DNA of 11,691 bases from a bacterium (GCA_030630065.1 DAOVNU010000007.1:1-11691), one strand, 5' to 3'; positions 1 to 7,460 are shown, counted from the stretch's first letter. Notes: generated from the sequence alone by a model not told the origin. Translations and numbers: made by a program.

Positions 1-318
1 ATTGAGAGGGAAGGAGAATGCCATATTGGGAATGGGCTGCCATTCGGGTTGGTTCTTTTCCAGTTGCCCGGTGAGGGTTCTGAAACTGGCATATCCTTTT
101 ATAAAGGTGCAGCCAAGGATAATTTCCTTCCCCTTCACCTGGGATAATCCTGCCGGGTTCCAGTATATTGCCAGTGGCTCGTCAACAGCCGCCACGTAAG
201 CTCCTCCCATACCGGTAGCCCTTGCCCCGATGGAAGGGGCTTGGAATGAACCTGCCTCCAATAATGAGGACAGCAAAATTATTAACCCGCTTAAAAAAAG
301 AAAGTTTAATCTTCTCAT
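1..318 (-). CDS. FadL/PorV-like outer-membrane protein, N-terminal part (runs off window)
   Basis: The first 106 residues of a gene whose 3' part lies outside the window. Residues 1-22 form a signal peptide: basic MRR, then a Leu/Ile-rich core, with likely cleavage near Ala22. A Gly-rich block (GARATGMGGAYVAA, residues 31-44) is followed by DEP and IYWNPAGL (51-58). This N-terminal signature is typical of the OmpP1/FadL superfamily and of the related PorV/PorQ-like barrels, which form outer-membrane beta-barrels; FadL itself imports long-chain fatty acids. The start is ATG at 318, six bases after a perfect AAGGAGGT, and it overlaps the stop of the HD-GYP gene as ATGA, so translation is probably coupled. 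The superfamily call is firm. The transported substrate, and the choice between transporter and structural barrel, cannot be decided without the missing C-terminal part. Confidence 0.8.
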   Translation of the reverse strand, partial: MRRLNFLFLSGLIILLSSLLEAGSFQAPSIGARATGMGGAYVAAVDEPLAIYWNPAGLSQVKGKEIILGCTFIKGYASFRTLTGQLEKNQPEWQPIPNMAFSFPLN

Positions 319-1325
319 AATTCAACCTCCTTAAAAACTTTTAATGCCGCTTTTACTACTTCAGGATCAAACTGGGTCCCTGCCCCTTTCTTTAATTCTG
401 CCAGAGCCCTTTCCTTATCCAGCGCGGGGCGGTAAGGTCGATCCGACCTCATCGCGTGGTAGGAGTCGGCAACCGAGAGAATTCGCGCCCACAAGGGTAT
501 CTCCCCGTTACCCCTCCCCTCAGGATAACCCTTGCCGTCAAAACGTTCATGATGGTAGAGAACCATTGAATTAAACTTTCTTAAAAATTTTATGGGTCGC
601 AGGATAGAAGCCCCGATTTCCGGGTGTTTTCTAATCTCATCCCATTCCTTTTTGTTTAATTTCCCTTTTTTTCTTAAAATCCGTTCGCTAACCCCAATTT
701 TCCCGATGTCATGTAAACTGCAGGTATAGCGGAAGATTTCTTCCTCTTCCGGGGGCAATTTTAGGTTTAGTTCCTTGACGAGAAACAAGGTATATTTAGC
801 TACTTCCTCCGAGTGGCTGGAAGTATAAGCATCTTTGGCGTTGACGGCAGCCATTAATGACTCTACGGTAGAGGAGTGGGTTTTGTGCAACCTTTCATTT
901 AAGTCCCTTTTCACTATCTCCAGTTGTTTCAACTCCCCGCTTGCCTTTATTCCCAGTTTTCTTCTCCTTATTCCCTCCCTGACTACCTTTTCCAGTTTGT
1001 CCGGGTCAAAGGGCTTATAGAGATAATCAAACGCTCCCAGGCGCATTGCTTCCACCGCGGTATCCAGAGTTGCATAGCCGGTAACCATAACTACCTGAAT
1101 ATCCGAGTCCATTTTTTTAATTCTCTGCAACAGTTCAATACCGTTCATCTTCGGTATCCTGATGTCCAGAAGGGCAACGTCAATGCGCTTTTTCCTGACG
1201 GACTCTAATGCCTCCTCGCCTTCTGAATGAATAAACAGGTTGTATTTGTCCTGAAGAATCATCCTGAAGGACTCCCTGACTCCTAACTCGTCATCCACGA
1301 TTAAAATATTTTCTTTCTCTTTCAC
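315..1325 (-). CDS. Response regulator with HD-GYP domain (c-di-GMP phosphodiesterase)
   Basis: A 336-residue cytoplasmic protein. An intact receiver domain (about 1-120) has acid residues Asp11/Asp12, phospho-acceptor Asp54 in ALLDIRIPKMNG, Thr82 and Lys104 in YKPF. A charged, probably helical linker (about 118-155) leads to an HD-GYP domain (about 156-336). The metal and catalytic motifs look complete: His171 in the first helix, His205-Asp206 with GK, HPEIG (234-238), the HHExxDGxGYP signature (258-268), Asp287 and RPYR (296-299). Such proteins hydrolyse cyclic di-GMP, usually under control of receiver phosphorylation; the likely donor is a kinase encoded just upstream. The start is GTG at 1325, overlapping the preceding gene's stop as GTGA, behind a moderate GAGGG. 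Its stop overlaps the next gene's start. Family assignment is very secure; activity is inferred from intact motifs. Confidence 0.93.
   Translation of the reverse strand: MKEKENILIVDDELGVRESFRMILQDKYNLFIHSEGEEALESVRKKRIDVALLDIRIPKMNGIELLQRIKKMDSDIQVVMVTGYATLDTAVEAMRLGAFDYLYKPFDPDKLEKVVREGIRRRKLGIKASGELKQLEIVKRDLNERLHKTHSSTVESLMAAVNAKDAYTSSHSEEVAKYTLFLVKELNLKLPPEEEEIFRYTCSLHDIGKIGVSERILRKKGKLNKKEWDEIRKHPEIGASILRPIKFLRKFNSMVLYHHERFDGKGYPEGRGNGEIPLWARILSVADSYHAMRSDRPYRPALDKERALAELKKGAGTQFDPEVVKAALKVFKEVEL
325..332 (-). promoter_or_regulatory. Shine-Dalgarno site of the outer-membrane protein gene
   Basis: The minus strand reads AAGGAGGT six bases before the ATG at 318. It lies inside the last codons of the REC/HD-GYP gene. 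This near-perfect anti-16S match fixes the start of the partial outer-membrane gene and suggests efficient initiation despite the ATGA overlap. Confidence 0.75.
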
Positions 1326-3574
1326 TTCTCATCCCTCACTTTCTTGTTTATGTTCTCTTCCTTGATACCCAGTTTATCCATCTTATACTTAAGAACTCTC
1401 CGGCTTATCTTGAGCGATTGTGCGGTTTTGGTCTGGATTGCGTCGTTCTTGAGCAAGGCGTGCTGAATCAGGTTCTTCTCAAAATTTTCTACTGCTTCCT
1501 GAAGTGACAGACCCTCCCCGGGAAGGGTTACGGTGGGAAAATCCAGAGCTGGCGTAGATATGTTCTCCTCTTTGAATTTGTTGACATCCAGAGTTAGGGG
1601 TAGAAATATCTTAAGGGAAGTTCCTTTCCCCGGAGTAGAATCTACCTTGATTCTCCCCCCGTGAACCTCGATAATCTTCCGGGCTATGGGAAGACCCAAC
1701 CCCAGACCCTTAAAGGGAGCACTGAAGAAGGGTGAAAAGAGTTTTTTGATGTTTTCCCGGGGAATTCCTTTTCCGGTATCCGAGAACTCTATAAGCACTT
1801 CGCCGTCCTCTTCCGGGTTGATTTTAGTAACTACGGTAATGGTTCCTCCCCGGGGCATTGCCTCGATGCCGTTATTTACGAGATGGGAAAAGGCCTCTGT
1901 TAATTGCTCGCTGTCCATAACGATGTGGGGAATGTTGGATGAATATTTTTTGTTCACCGTTATCTTCTGACTGACTAACTTTTTAGGATTTGCTAAAACG
2001 TTGTCGATAGTCGTATGGATATTCTTTGTCTGAAGATTCAAGGATAAGGGTTCCGCATATTTCTCTAATTTACCTACCAGTTTGTCCAGTCGTTCAACGT
2101 CCCGGCCCATAACGCGGTAGAAATCCTTTCTAAATTCCTTGTCCTGGTATTTGTGCAGGAATAGTTGAGTGAAGGTTCTGATGGAGACCAACGGGTTCCT
2201 TACCTTGTGGGCGATACCTTCGGCAAACTCCCGCCACATCTTCTCTTTCTCCAATTTCCTGATTTTCTCTTCCAATCTTCTTACCTCGGAGAGGTCAGAA
2301 AAAACCATTACTCCGCCGATGGTTTTCCCTTTTTCATTCCTGAGGAGAGAAGTGGAAGTTCCCAGGGAGATATTTTCTCCGGGAAGAATGACTTCATGGC
2401 GGTGGTAAACTCGCTCTTCTTCCAGGGTTCTCAACATAATATCTGCGATGATGGAACCGGCTCTTTGAATATCTTCGCCAATTATCTCACCCTCTTCCAA
2501 CTTCAGAATCTCCCGGCCGGCTTTGTTGATTGTGGTTATCTTCCCCTCATTATTCATAGTAATAACGCCGGTGGGGATATTTTCCATAATTATCTGTTGG
2601 TAGTTCTTCCAGAAAGTAATTTCCTGATAAAGGAGTGAATTATGGATTGCCGCCGCCGCATAGCCGGCCATTGTGACCAGGAGTCGTATGTCCTCAGAGG
2701 TAAATTTATCTCCGGTAATCTTTCTGCCCAGGGAGATGATGGCGATTAGATTACCCTGGGTGGAAAGCGGAAGGCAAAGATGGGCTCCCAGCATATCTAA
2801 CTCTCTCATCATCAGAATCTGTTCGGGGAAAGGTTCTTCCCGCAAATCTTCCTTTCTTAATACCCTATCTTCTTTCTGGAGCCAGGCGGCCACTCCTTCT
2901 CCCTCCTTAAGTTTTATTTCCTTAACGACGTTTTCCCGGAGACCGGTAGAGGCCTTTATTCTATATGCTGATGTTTTCTGCTCCTTAAGGAGAATGGATG
3001 CCCTATTGACTTCGGATATCTCTGCTACTGCGGTTACAATTGAATCAAGTAACCTGGGAAGGTCAAGAACATAGGTAAGAGATTTGGAAAATTTCCTGAT
3101 TGCCTCCTGATAATAGTAAGAGGTGCGTGGGTCCGGCTCCTCCTTCCCGGACTTATCAGGAACAAAGCGAGACCTTTTCTCTACCCAGGCACGGAGGAAC
3201 TTTAGTTCTCTCAGCAATCCGCTTTTCTCCTGAGCTTTGCTGATAACGTTGAGCAGCTCCTTTCCTGAAAATGGTTTGTTAACTACTTCATAGACCCCTT
3301 TATTCTTCAATTTTTCCGAGACATCTTCTTTGAAAGCGGATAGAATTACGATAACAAGTTCGTCCTTAATCTTTTTTATCTCTACTACTAAAGTAGAAAT
3401 ATCTGTCCCGGAAGCCGGGGTATCCAGTAGCGCTAAGTCCACCGGTTTCTCCCTTAAAATGGTCAGGGCTTCCTCTTTGTTTTCAGCCACCAGGAGTAAA
3501 AACCTGTTCTTTAAGATTGTTTTCAGGGATTCCCTGGCTCCTTTTTCCTGAGTTACAATTAACAGATTATCCAT
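1322..3574 (-). CDS. Hybrid kinase-like protein: degenerate REC, GAF, PAS, HisKA, HATPase, C-terminal Fis-type HTH
   Basis: About 750 residues, no membrane segment. Numbering is from ATG 3574. Domains: receiver-like (1-115), GAF (about 165-315), PAS (about 325-430), short coiled coil, HisKA with His456 in AHKVRNP, HATPase_c (N box VNNGIEAM 566-573, G1 DTGKGIP 599-605, G2 GLGLGLP 623-629) and a Fis/NtrC-type HTH (about 690-738, including QTKTAQSLKISRRVLKYKM). The receiver keeps Asp51 and Lys100 but has Thr-Gln where the acid pair should be. The residue after the phospho-His is Lys instead of the usual Glu/Asp. No AAA+ sigma-54 activator domain is present. It may therefore be a weak or inactive kinase working as a sensory transcription factor. 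The start could also be TTG at 3580, adding two residues; neither has a clear Shine-Dalgarno. It follows the membrane kinase after 9 bases and overlaps the HD-GYP gene by 4. Confidence 0.88.
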   Translation of the reverse strand: MDNLLIVTQEKGARESLKTILKNRFLLLVAENKEEALTILREKPVDLALLDTPASGTDISTLVVEIKKIKDELVIVILSAFKEDVSEKLKNKGVYEVVNKPFSGKELLNVISKAQEKSGLLRELKFLRAWVEKRSRFVPDKSGKEEPDPRTSYYYQEAIRKFSKSLTYVLDLPRLLDSIVTAVAEISEVNRASILLKEQKTSAYRIKASTGLRENVVKEIKLKEGEGVAAWLQKEDRVLRKEDLREEPFPEQILMMRELDMLGAHLCLPLSTQGNLIAIISLGRKITGDKFTSEDIRLLVTMAGYAAAAIHNSLLYQEITFWKNYQQIIMENIPTGVITMNNEGKITTINKAGREILKLEEGEIIGEDIQRAGSIIADIMLRTLEEERVYHRHEVILPGENISLGTSTSLLRNEKGKTIGGVMVFSDLSEVRRLEEKIRKLEKEKMWREFAEGIAHKVRNPLVSIRTFTQLFLHKYQDKEFRKDFYRVMGRDVERLDKLVGKLEKYAEPLSLNLQTKNIHTTIDNVLANPKKLVSQKITVNKKYSSNIPHIVMDSEQLTEAFSHLVNNGIEAMPRGGTITVVTKINPEEDGEVLIEFSDTGKGIPRENIKKLFSPFFSAPFKGLGLGLPIARKIIEVHGGRIKVDSTPGKGTSLKIFLPLTLDVNKFKEENISTPALDFPTVTLPGEGLSLQEAVENFEKNLIQHALLKNDAIQTKTAQSLKISRRVLKYKMDKLGIKEENINKKVRDEK

Positions 3575-3583
3575 TTCCAATTT

Positions 3584-6100
3584 TCAGGCCATTGCCTGCA
3601 GGAGATTTTTTTGCATTTTCTCTTTATGTGCCGGAAGGTGCAGAGAAAAGCAGGTCCCACTTTTCCCCGTATTAATATTCTTGACCTTAATGGTTCCGCC
3701 GTGGTCGGCGATGATTCGCTGGACTACGGCTAACCCCAATCCCGTTCCTGTCTCTTTGGTCGAAAAGAATGGCTCGAATATCCTGGGCAGAATCTCCGTG
3801 GGTATTCCTTTTCCGGTATCCTTTATTTCTATGCTTATTTCTCTTTCTCCGTGGATTAGCCCTTTTCTATCCCGAGAGTTATAGGAAGTACTTATCGTAA
3901 AATTTCCTCCCTTGTCTATACTCTCGATGCCGTTCAGGAAAAGGTTTAAGAATACCTGTTTCAGTCGGTCTTTGTCGGCATAAATTTCACGCATCGATTT
4001 GCTATAATTCCTGATTACTTCAATGGACTTGTCCTTGAGTTTGCTATCTAAAAATGTCAGGGTGCTATCGATTACCTGATGAATGCTAATCGCCTGGTAA
4101 TTGACGGGTTTTGGCTGGGCAAGGTTGAGCAGTTGTTCTAAAATCTCATTAATTCTTTTGACTTCTTGCGTGGCTATCCGGGAAAATTTTGCCCTGAACT
4201 CTTCATCCTTGAATTTACGGGGGAGAAGTTGAAGAAAGGTATTAATTGCCACCAGGGGATTTTTTATTTCATGCGCCATTCCTGCGGCTAATCTTCCGAT
4301 GGAGGCAAGTTTTTCCGCCTGATAAAGTTCCTGTTCCAGACCCTTTATCTCACTGAGGTCAACCAGGACAATGACCACACCGCTGACCTTTCCCGTACTA
4401 TCTTTTAGCGGAGAGATGCTTACCGCTAAAGGTATGGATACATTCTTTTCTCTTGGGTAATCTATTTCCTGATTGCGATAACCTTCCCCTTTTTCCAGGG
4501 TATCTTCAATCAATCTTCTCAAAAAACCTTTTGCTATTTGCTTAAAGGATTTACCAATAATCTCGGCAGAAAAGCCGGTAAGTTCTTGAGCCCTCTGGTT
4601 GAAGATAACGATTTCTCCTTGCCTGTCCGTAGTAATCACCCCGCCGGCAAGGTTTCTCAAAATATTCTCCTGGTATGTTTTTGCCTCCTCCATCCGGGTG
4701 TATAACTTTGCATTATCGATGGCTACCGAAATCTGATTGGCCAGGGTTAAAAACAGGTCTATGTCTTCCCGGCTAAAGATGTCGCCGGACTGTTTGTTGC
4801 CCAGGCAGATAATACCCGTCAAATCTCCTCCCCTGAGAATAGGAATGGCAATTTCCGCATTCATCCTCTTTAATGTCTCGTTTATTTTTTTTACCTTTTC
4901 TGTGGGACGCCGGCTCTTTAATTCTTCGCGGATAAGGATATCTCGTTTTCTTATCCAACTGACCAGATCACTCTTTTTGCTTAAGGTCACTCCTTTTTGC
5001 CCTCCGGTTAATCCAATGTCAGAACCGACGGAATAGCGGTCTCCCTTCTTCAGCCACAGAGAGGCCTTCTCAATCCCCACGGATTCGGTAATGTTTTTCA
5101 GAATCATTTTCAGTAATTGGGGGAGAGATAAAACCCCGGCTAATTCTTTCCCGGTCTCTCTTAAAATCTTCTGGTACTCATATTTTTTTCTGTAAAATGT
5201 TTTGTCTATAAAGTTCTGGATTTTTCCCCTTAAAGGCAGGAAGAGATAGGCAACAATTAGAGCGGCGAAAACGGCCGGAAAAAAGGTATGGTAACCAACC
5301 ACCTCCCTGAACAATCTTTCCGCTAAAAGAACGCTGATAATATAAACAGCGGTAACGAAACTTGTGAGGAGCGCATAAATAGCCGTTTTTTTTAGCACTA
5401 CCGTAATGTCAAAGAGATGATATTTACCGATTGAATAGGCAATAAAACCCACGATGATTACTGTGAGTACAGGACCAATGGAAACCAGTTTTGGGAATCC
5501 CAATGCCGGGAGGACAACGTCGGTGATTATTGCTAAACAGGCGCCGATAAGCACTCCACTGAAAAGAATCTTTAACTGGATTGCCTCAATGCCTGTCCTG
5601 ACGGTTCTCCACTTTTTGAATAGGTAGGATAAGCCCAAAGCCATTCCGCTCATCTCGTAGAATGCAAATAAGGGGTAGAGTAAACCGACTCTGGGACGGA
5701 AAATTCCGTCCTGGAGATAGACCTCTTTCTGGATGAGGTTAGTAAAGGCGAGGACGAACAAAAAACCTCCCATAATAATAATACCGTAGTTTAAAGCCGG
5801 GAGACCATAATTTAGTTTTTTGCCTTTCGGCGGAGGACTGGGAAAAACTATGGCAAAGCAGATAAAGGTTATGGGGATTAAAATGCCGACGGCGAAGCAC
5901 CAATGGCCAAAGATTGCAACCTGTTCGGCATTCCGGGAGACGTTCACCAGAACGTTGAATAAACTCCAGATGGCTAAATTATAGATGAATAAGGCAAGGA
6001 AGCGGTTCACCGTCTTCCGCATACCCTTGGACAGTACGTAAGTTCCTATAGCCAGATTTGCCAGGGTGGAAATTATTAAACTTAAGGTCTTTAAATCCAT
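3584..6100 (-). CDS. Membrane sensor histidine kinase (7TM-type N-terminus, GAF, PAS, HisKA, HATPase)
   Basis: An 838-residue inner-membrane kinase. Residues 1-290 hold eight or nine hydrophobic segments (roughly 6-24, 34-54, 64-87, 103-121, 139-160, 175-198, 206-224, 238-260, 272-290), resembling the 7TM-type N-terminus of some histidine kinases. A GAF domain (about 310-465) and PAS domain (about 475-585) follow. The HisKA domain (about 595-660) has a canonical H box AHEIKNPL with His610. The ATPase domain has Asn723 in NLFLNGIESI, DTGKGIP (761-767), FEPFFST (775-781) and GTGLGL (785-790). All catalytic motifs look intact, so it should autophosphorylate. There is no fused receiver; likely partners are the receivers encoded next to it. 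The layout recalls PrsK-type kinases, but I see no PEP-CTERM context, so that name is not justified. ATG 6100 lies 2 bases after the ketosynthase stop, indicating co-expression. The signal sensed is unknown. Confidence 0.92.
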   Translation of the reverse strand: MDLKTLSLIISTLANLAIGTYVLSKGMRKTVNRFLALFIYNLAIWSLFNVLVNVSRNAEQVAIFGHWCFAVGILIPITFICFAIVFPSPPPKGKKLNYGLPALNYGIIIMGGFLFVLAFTNLIQKEVYLQDGIFRPRVGLLYPLFAFYEMSGMALGLSYLFKKWRTVRTGIEAIQLKILFSGVLIGACLAIITDVVLPALGFPKLVSIGPVLTVIIVGFIAYSIGKYHLFDITVVLKKTAIYALLTSFVTAVYIISVLLAERLFREVVGYHTFFPAVFAALIVAYLFLPLRGKIQNFIDKTFYRKKYEYQKILRETGKELAGVLSLPQLLKMILKNITESVGIEKASLWLKKGDRYSVGSDIGLTGGQKGVTLSKKSDLVSWIRKRDILIREELKSRRPTEKVKKINETLKRMNAEIAIPILRGGDLTGIICLGNKQSGDIFSREDIDLFLTLANQISVAIDNAKLYTRMEEAKTYQENILRNLAGGVITTDRQGEIVIFNQRAQELTGFSAEIIGKSFKQIAKGFLRRLIEDTLEKGEGYRNQEIDYPREKNVSIPLAVSISPLKDSTGKVSGVVIVLVDLSEIKGLEQELYQAEKLASIGRLAAGMAHEIKNPLVAINTFLQLLPRKFKDEEFRAKFSRIATQEVKRINEILEQLLNLAQPKPVNYQAISIHQVIDSTLTFLDSKLKDKSIEVIRNYSKSMREIYADKDRLKQVFLNLFLNGIESIDKGGNFTISTSYNSRDRKGLIHGEREISIEIKDTGKGIPTEILPRIFEPFFSTKETGTGLGLAVVQRIIADHGGTIKVKNINTGKSGTCFSLHLPAHKEKMQKNLLQAMA

Positions 6101-6102
6101 CT

Positions 6103-7350
6103 TTAAACCCCGTTAAATTTTGAAACGATTAAACTGGCGTTATTTCCCCCGAATCCATAAGAGTTAATCAGTACAGTTTCCACATTGTTTTTTCTTGCTT
6201 CGTTAGGCACGTAATCTAAATCGCATTCAGGGTCAGAAAATTCGTAATTAATGGTCGGAGGAATTATTCCCTCTTTGATTGCCATTAAAGAGGCAATTAA
6301 TTGCAGGGGACCGGCAGAGGATAAAGGGTTCCCGATCATTGATTTAATTGAACTTACCGGTATTCTGTAAGCATAATCGCCAAAGACCTCTTTAATGGCG
6401 ACTGTCTCTGCGCGGTCTCTGATAACGTCGGAGGGAGCATGGGCGCAAATGTAATCCACCTCTTCGGGCTCAAGAGATGCGTTCGCTAAAACCTTTCTGA
6501 TTTCTCTGGTGAATCCGTTTCCCTTTACGTCGGTTTCAAAAAGACAAGAGGCCTCTGCGCTGGCGCTATAACCCGTAATTTCTCCGTAGATAAACGCATT
6601 TCTGCTCAGGGCGTGTTCTCTCTCTTCCAGAATTACGACTCCGGCCCCTTCACTTACGATGCCCCCGTCACGTTTTGCGTCGAAGGGACGGCTTGCTTTG
6701 CCGGGTTCTTCATTATGGGTGGAAACAATTCCCGCTGCGCATAAACTCCCCAACGTCAGGGGTGTTACCGAACCATCCGTGCCTCCCGTGATTACAACGT
6801 CTAATTTACCTGTTTGTATCTCCTGATATGCGGCGCCAATTGCGTCCAGTCCACAGGTGCATCCGGTGGAAATAGTGATCACAGGACCTTTGCAACCCAA
6901 CTGGATGGAGAGTTCGGTAGCAGCGGAATTAGGAAAATAAGCCGCTGAACCGAAAGGGCTCATCCTGCGGATTCCCTTTTCCCGGAGATTGATGTGTTCT
7001 CTTTCAAAAATGTCCATACCTCCTGCAACCGAGCCGATGAATATTCCGGTCCGATTATTACCGAGTTCTTCCTTTTTCATTTTGGCATCCAGGATAGCCA
7101 TTTTTGCTGAAGCCACGGTGAAGTGAGCAAATCTTCCCGTCCTCCGCACACTTTTACCGTCCATATATTCTTTGGCCTCAAACTCTTTGACCTGTCCTGC
7201 AATCTGTGACGGAAAGGAAGAAACGTCAAAATTGGTTATCTTACTAATTCCGGACCTCCCGTGAATGAGTGCGTCCCAGAAGGCATCCTTGCCGATTCCG
7301 TTAGGAGCGACAACCCCCATTCCCGTAATTACAACCCGCCTCTTATCCAT
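6103..7350 (-). CDS. Beta-ketoacyl synthase, KS-alpha/FabF-like, with altered catalytic triad
   Basis: A 415-residue thiolase-fold condensing enzyme of near-normal FabF length. Numbering is from ATG 7350; a TTG at 7359 would add three residues, but MDKRRVVITGMG is the usual family start. The nucleophile is Cys164 in STGCTCGLDAIG. RPFD (221-224) with DGGIVSEGAG and the C-terminal GFGGNNA loop (399-405) are present. Several stretches, including DPECDLDYVP and SSIKSMIG, resemble KS-alpha subunits of aromatic type II polyketide synthases more than housekeeping FabF. The first catalytic His is kept (His304) but sits in HAPSD instead of HGTxT. The second, normally in MTGH, is Asn341 in MIGN. It may still condense acyl chains as a Cys-His-Asn enzyme, or have a modified role. 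No acyl carrier protein, chain-length factor or ketoreductase is in the window. It leads the signalling operon behind the 137-base intergenic region, with no evident Shine-Dalgarno. Confidence 0.9.
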   Translation of the reverse strand: MDKRRVVITGMGVVAPNGIGKDAFWDALIHGRSGISKITNFDVSSFPSQIAGQVKEFEAKEYMDGKSVRRTGRFAHFTVASAKMAILDAKMKKEELGNNRTGIFIGSVAGGMDIFEREHINLREKGIRRMSPFGSAAYFPNSAATELSIQLGCKGPVITISTGCTCGLDAIGAAYQEIQTGKLDVVITGGTDGSVTPLTLGSLCAAGIVSTHNEEPGKASRPFDAKRDGGIVSEGAGVVILEEREHALSRNAFIYGEITGYSASAEASCLFETDVKGNGFTREIRKVLANASLEPEEVDYICAHAPSDVIRDRAETVAIKEVFGDYAYRIPVSSIKSMIGNPLSSAGPLQLIASLMAIKEGIIPPTINYEFSDPECDLDYVPNEARKNNVETVLINSYGFGGNNASLIVSKFNGV

Positions 7351-7392
7351 TTTGTACAATTTTGTCCAGATTATGTAATTTCAAAGTTGTAG

Positions 7393-7420
7393 TTGCAAAG
7401 CTTGCTTTGCGTTTTATAAT
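7393..7420 (+). promoter_or_regulatory. Candidate plus-strand promoter, opposite to all genes
   Basis: TTGCAA (7393-7398), a 16-base spacer and a perfect TATAAT (7415-7420) form a plausible sigma-70-type promoter pointing into the antisense of the radical SAM gene. Nothing on this strand is a recognised gene. The element could drive an antisense RNA or a small open reading frame, or be incidental AT-rich sequence. Confidence 0.3.
7395..7410. repeat. Short inverted repeat in the leader
   Basis: GCAAAGC and GCTTTGC flank TT, forming a 16-base near-palindrome that could fold as a 6-base stem with a CTTG loop. It would lie in the 5' leader of the ketosynthase operon, and it also lies in the spacer of the opposite-strand promoter candidate. 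No U-tract follows on the minus strand, so it is not an intrinsic terminator for the genes here. A protein-binding site or leader hairpin is possible. Confidence 0.3.
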
Positions 7421-7422
7421 AA

Positions 7423-7451
7423 AATGTAACATATTTGTTCAATATTGTCAA
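7423..7451 (-). promoter_or_regulatory. Candidate sigma-70-type promoter for the ketosynthase/signalling operon
   Basis: The minus strand has a perfect -35 TTGACA (7451-7446), a 17-base spacer and a -10-like TACATT (7428-7423, 4 of 6 matches). An overlapping alternative is TTGAAC (7442-7437), 18 bases, TATAAA (7418-7413). Transcription would start near 7415, leaving a leader of about 65 bases before ATG 7350. The position in the only large gap, ahead of the five-gene block, supports it. No -24/-12 sigma-54 element is visible, although an NtrC-type HTH is encoded downstream. Confidence 0.5.
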
Positions 7452-7460
7452 GATTGTCAA
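7434..7460 (-). repeat. Three phased 9-base TTGA repeats overlapping the promoter
   Basis: On the minus strand three consecutive 9-base units read TTGACAATC, TTGACAATA and TTGAACAAA. The middle one supplies the -35 hexamer of the best promoter candidate. This could be a direct-repeat operator, alternative -35 boxes, or chance in AT-rich DNA. Confidence 0.35.

Noticed and set aside
2..199. Plus-strand open frame of 65 codons at the window start
   Set aside because: It is the antisense of the outer-membrane protein gene, whose signal peptide, start site and family motifs on the minus strand are clear.
2165..2638. Plus-strand open frame of 157 codons
   Set aside because: It lies entirely opposite the PAS and GAF coding region of the fused kinase, has no family-like motif and no convincing ribosome site.
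3584..6100. Identification of the membrane kinase as PrsK of a PEP-CTERM system
   Set aside because: The domain order is similar, but no PrsR-type sigma-54 regulator, exosortase or PEP-CTERM protein is in the window, and the neighbouring receivers are different.
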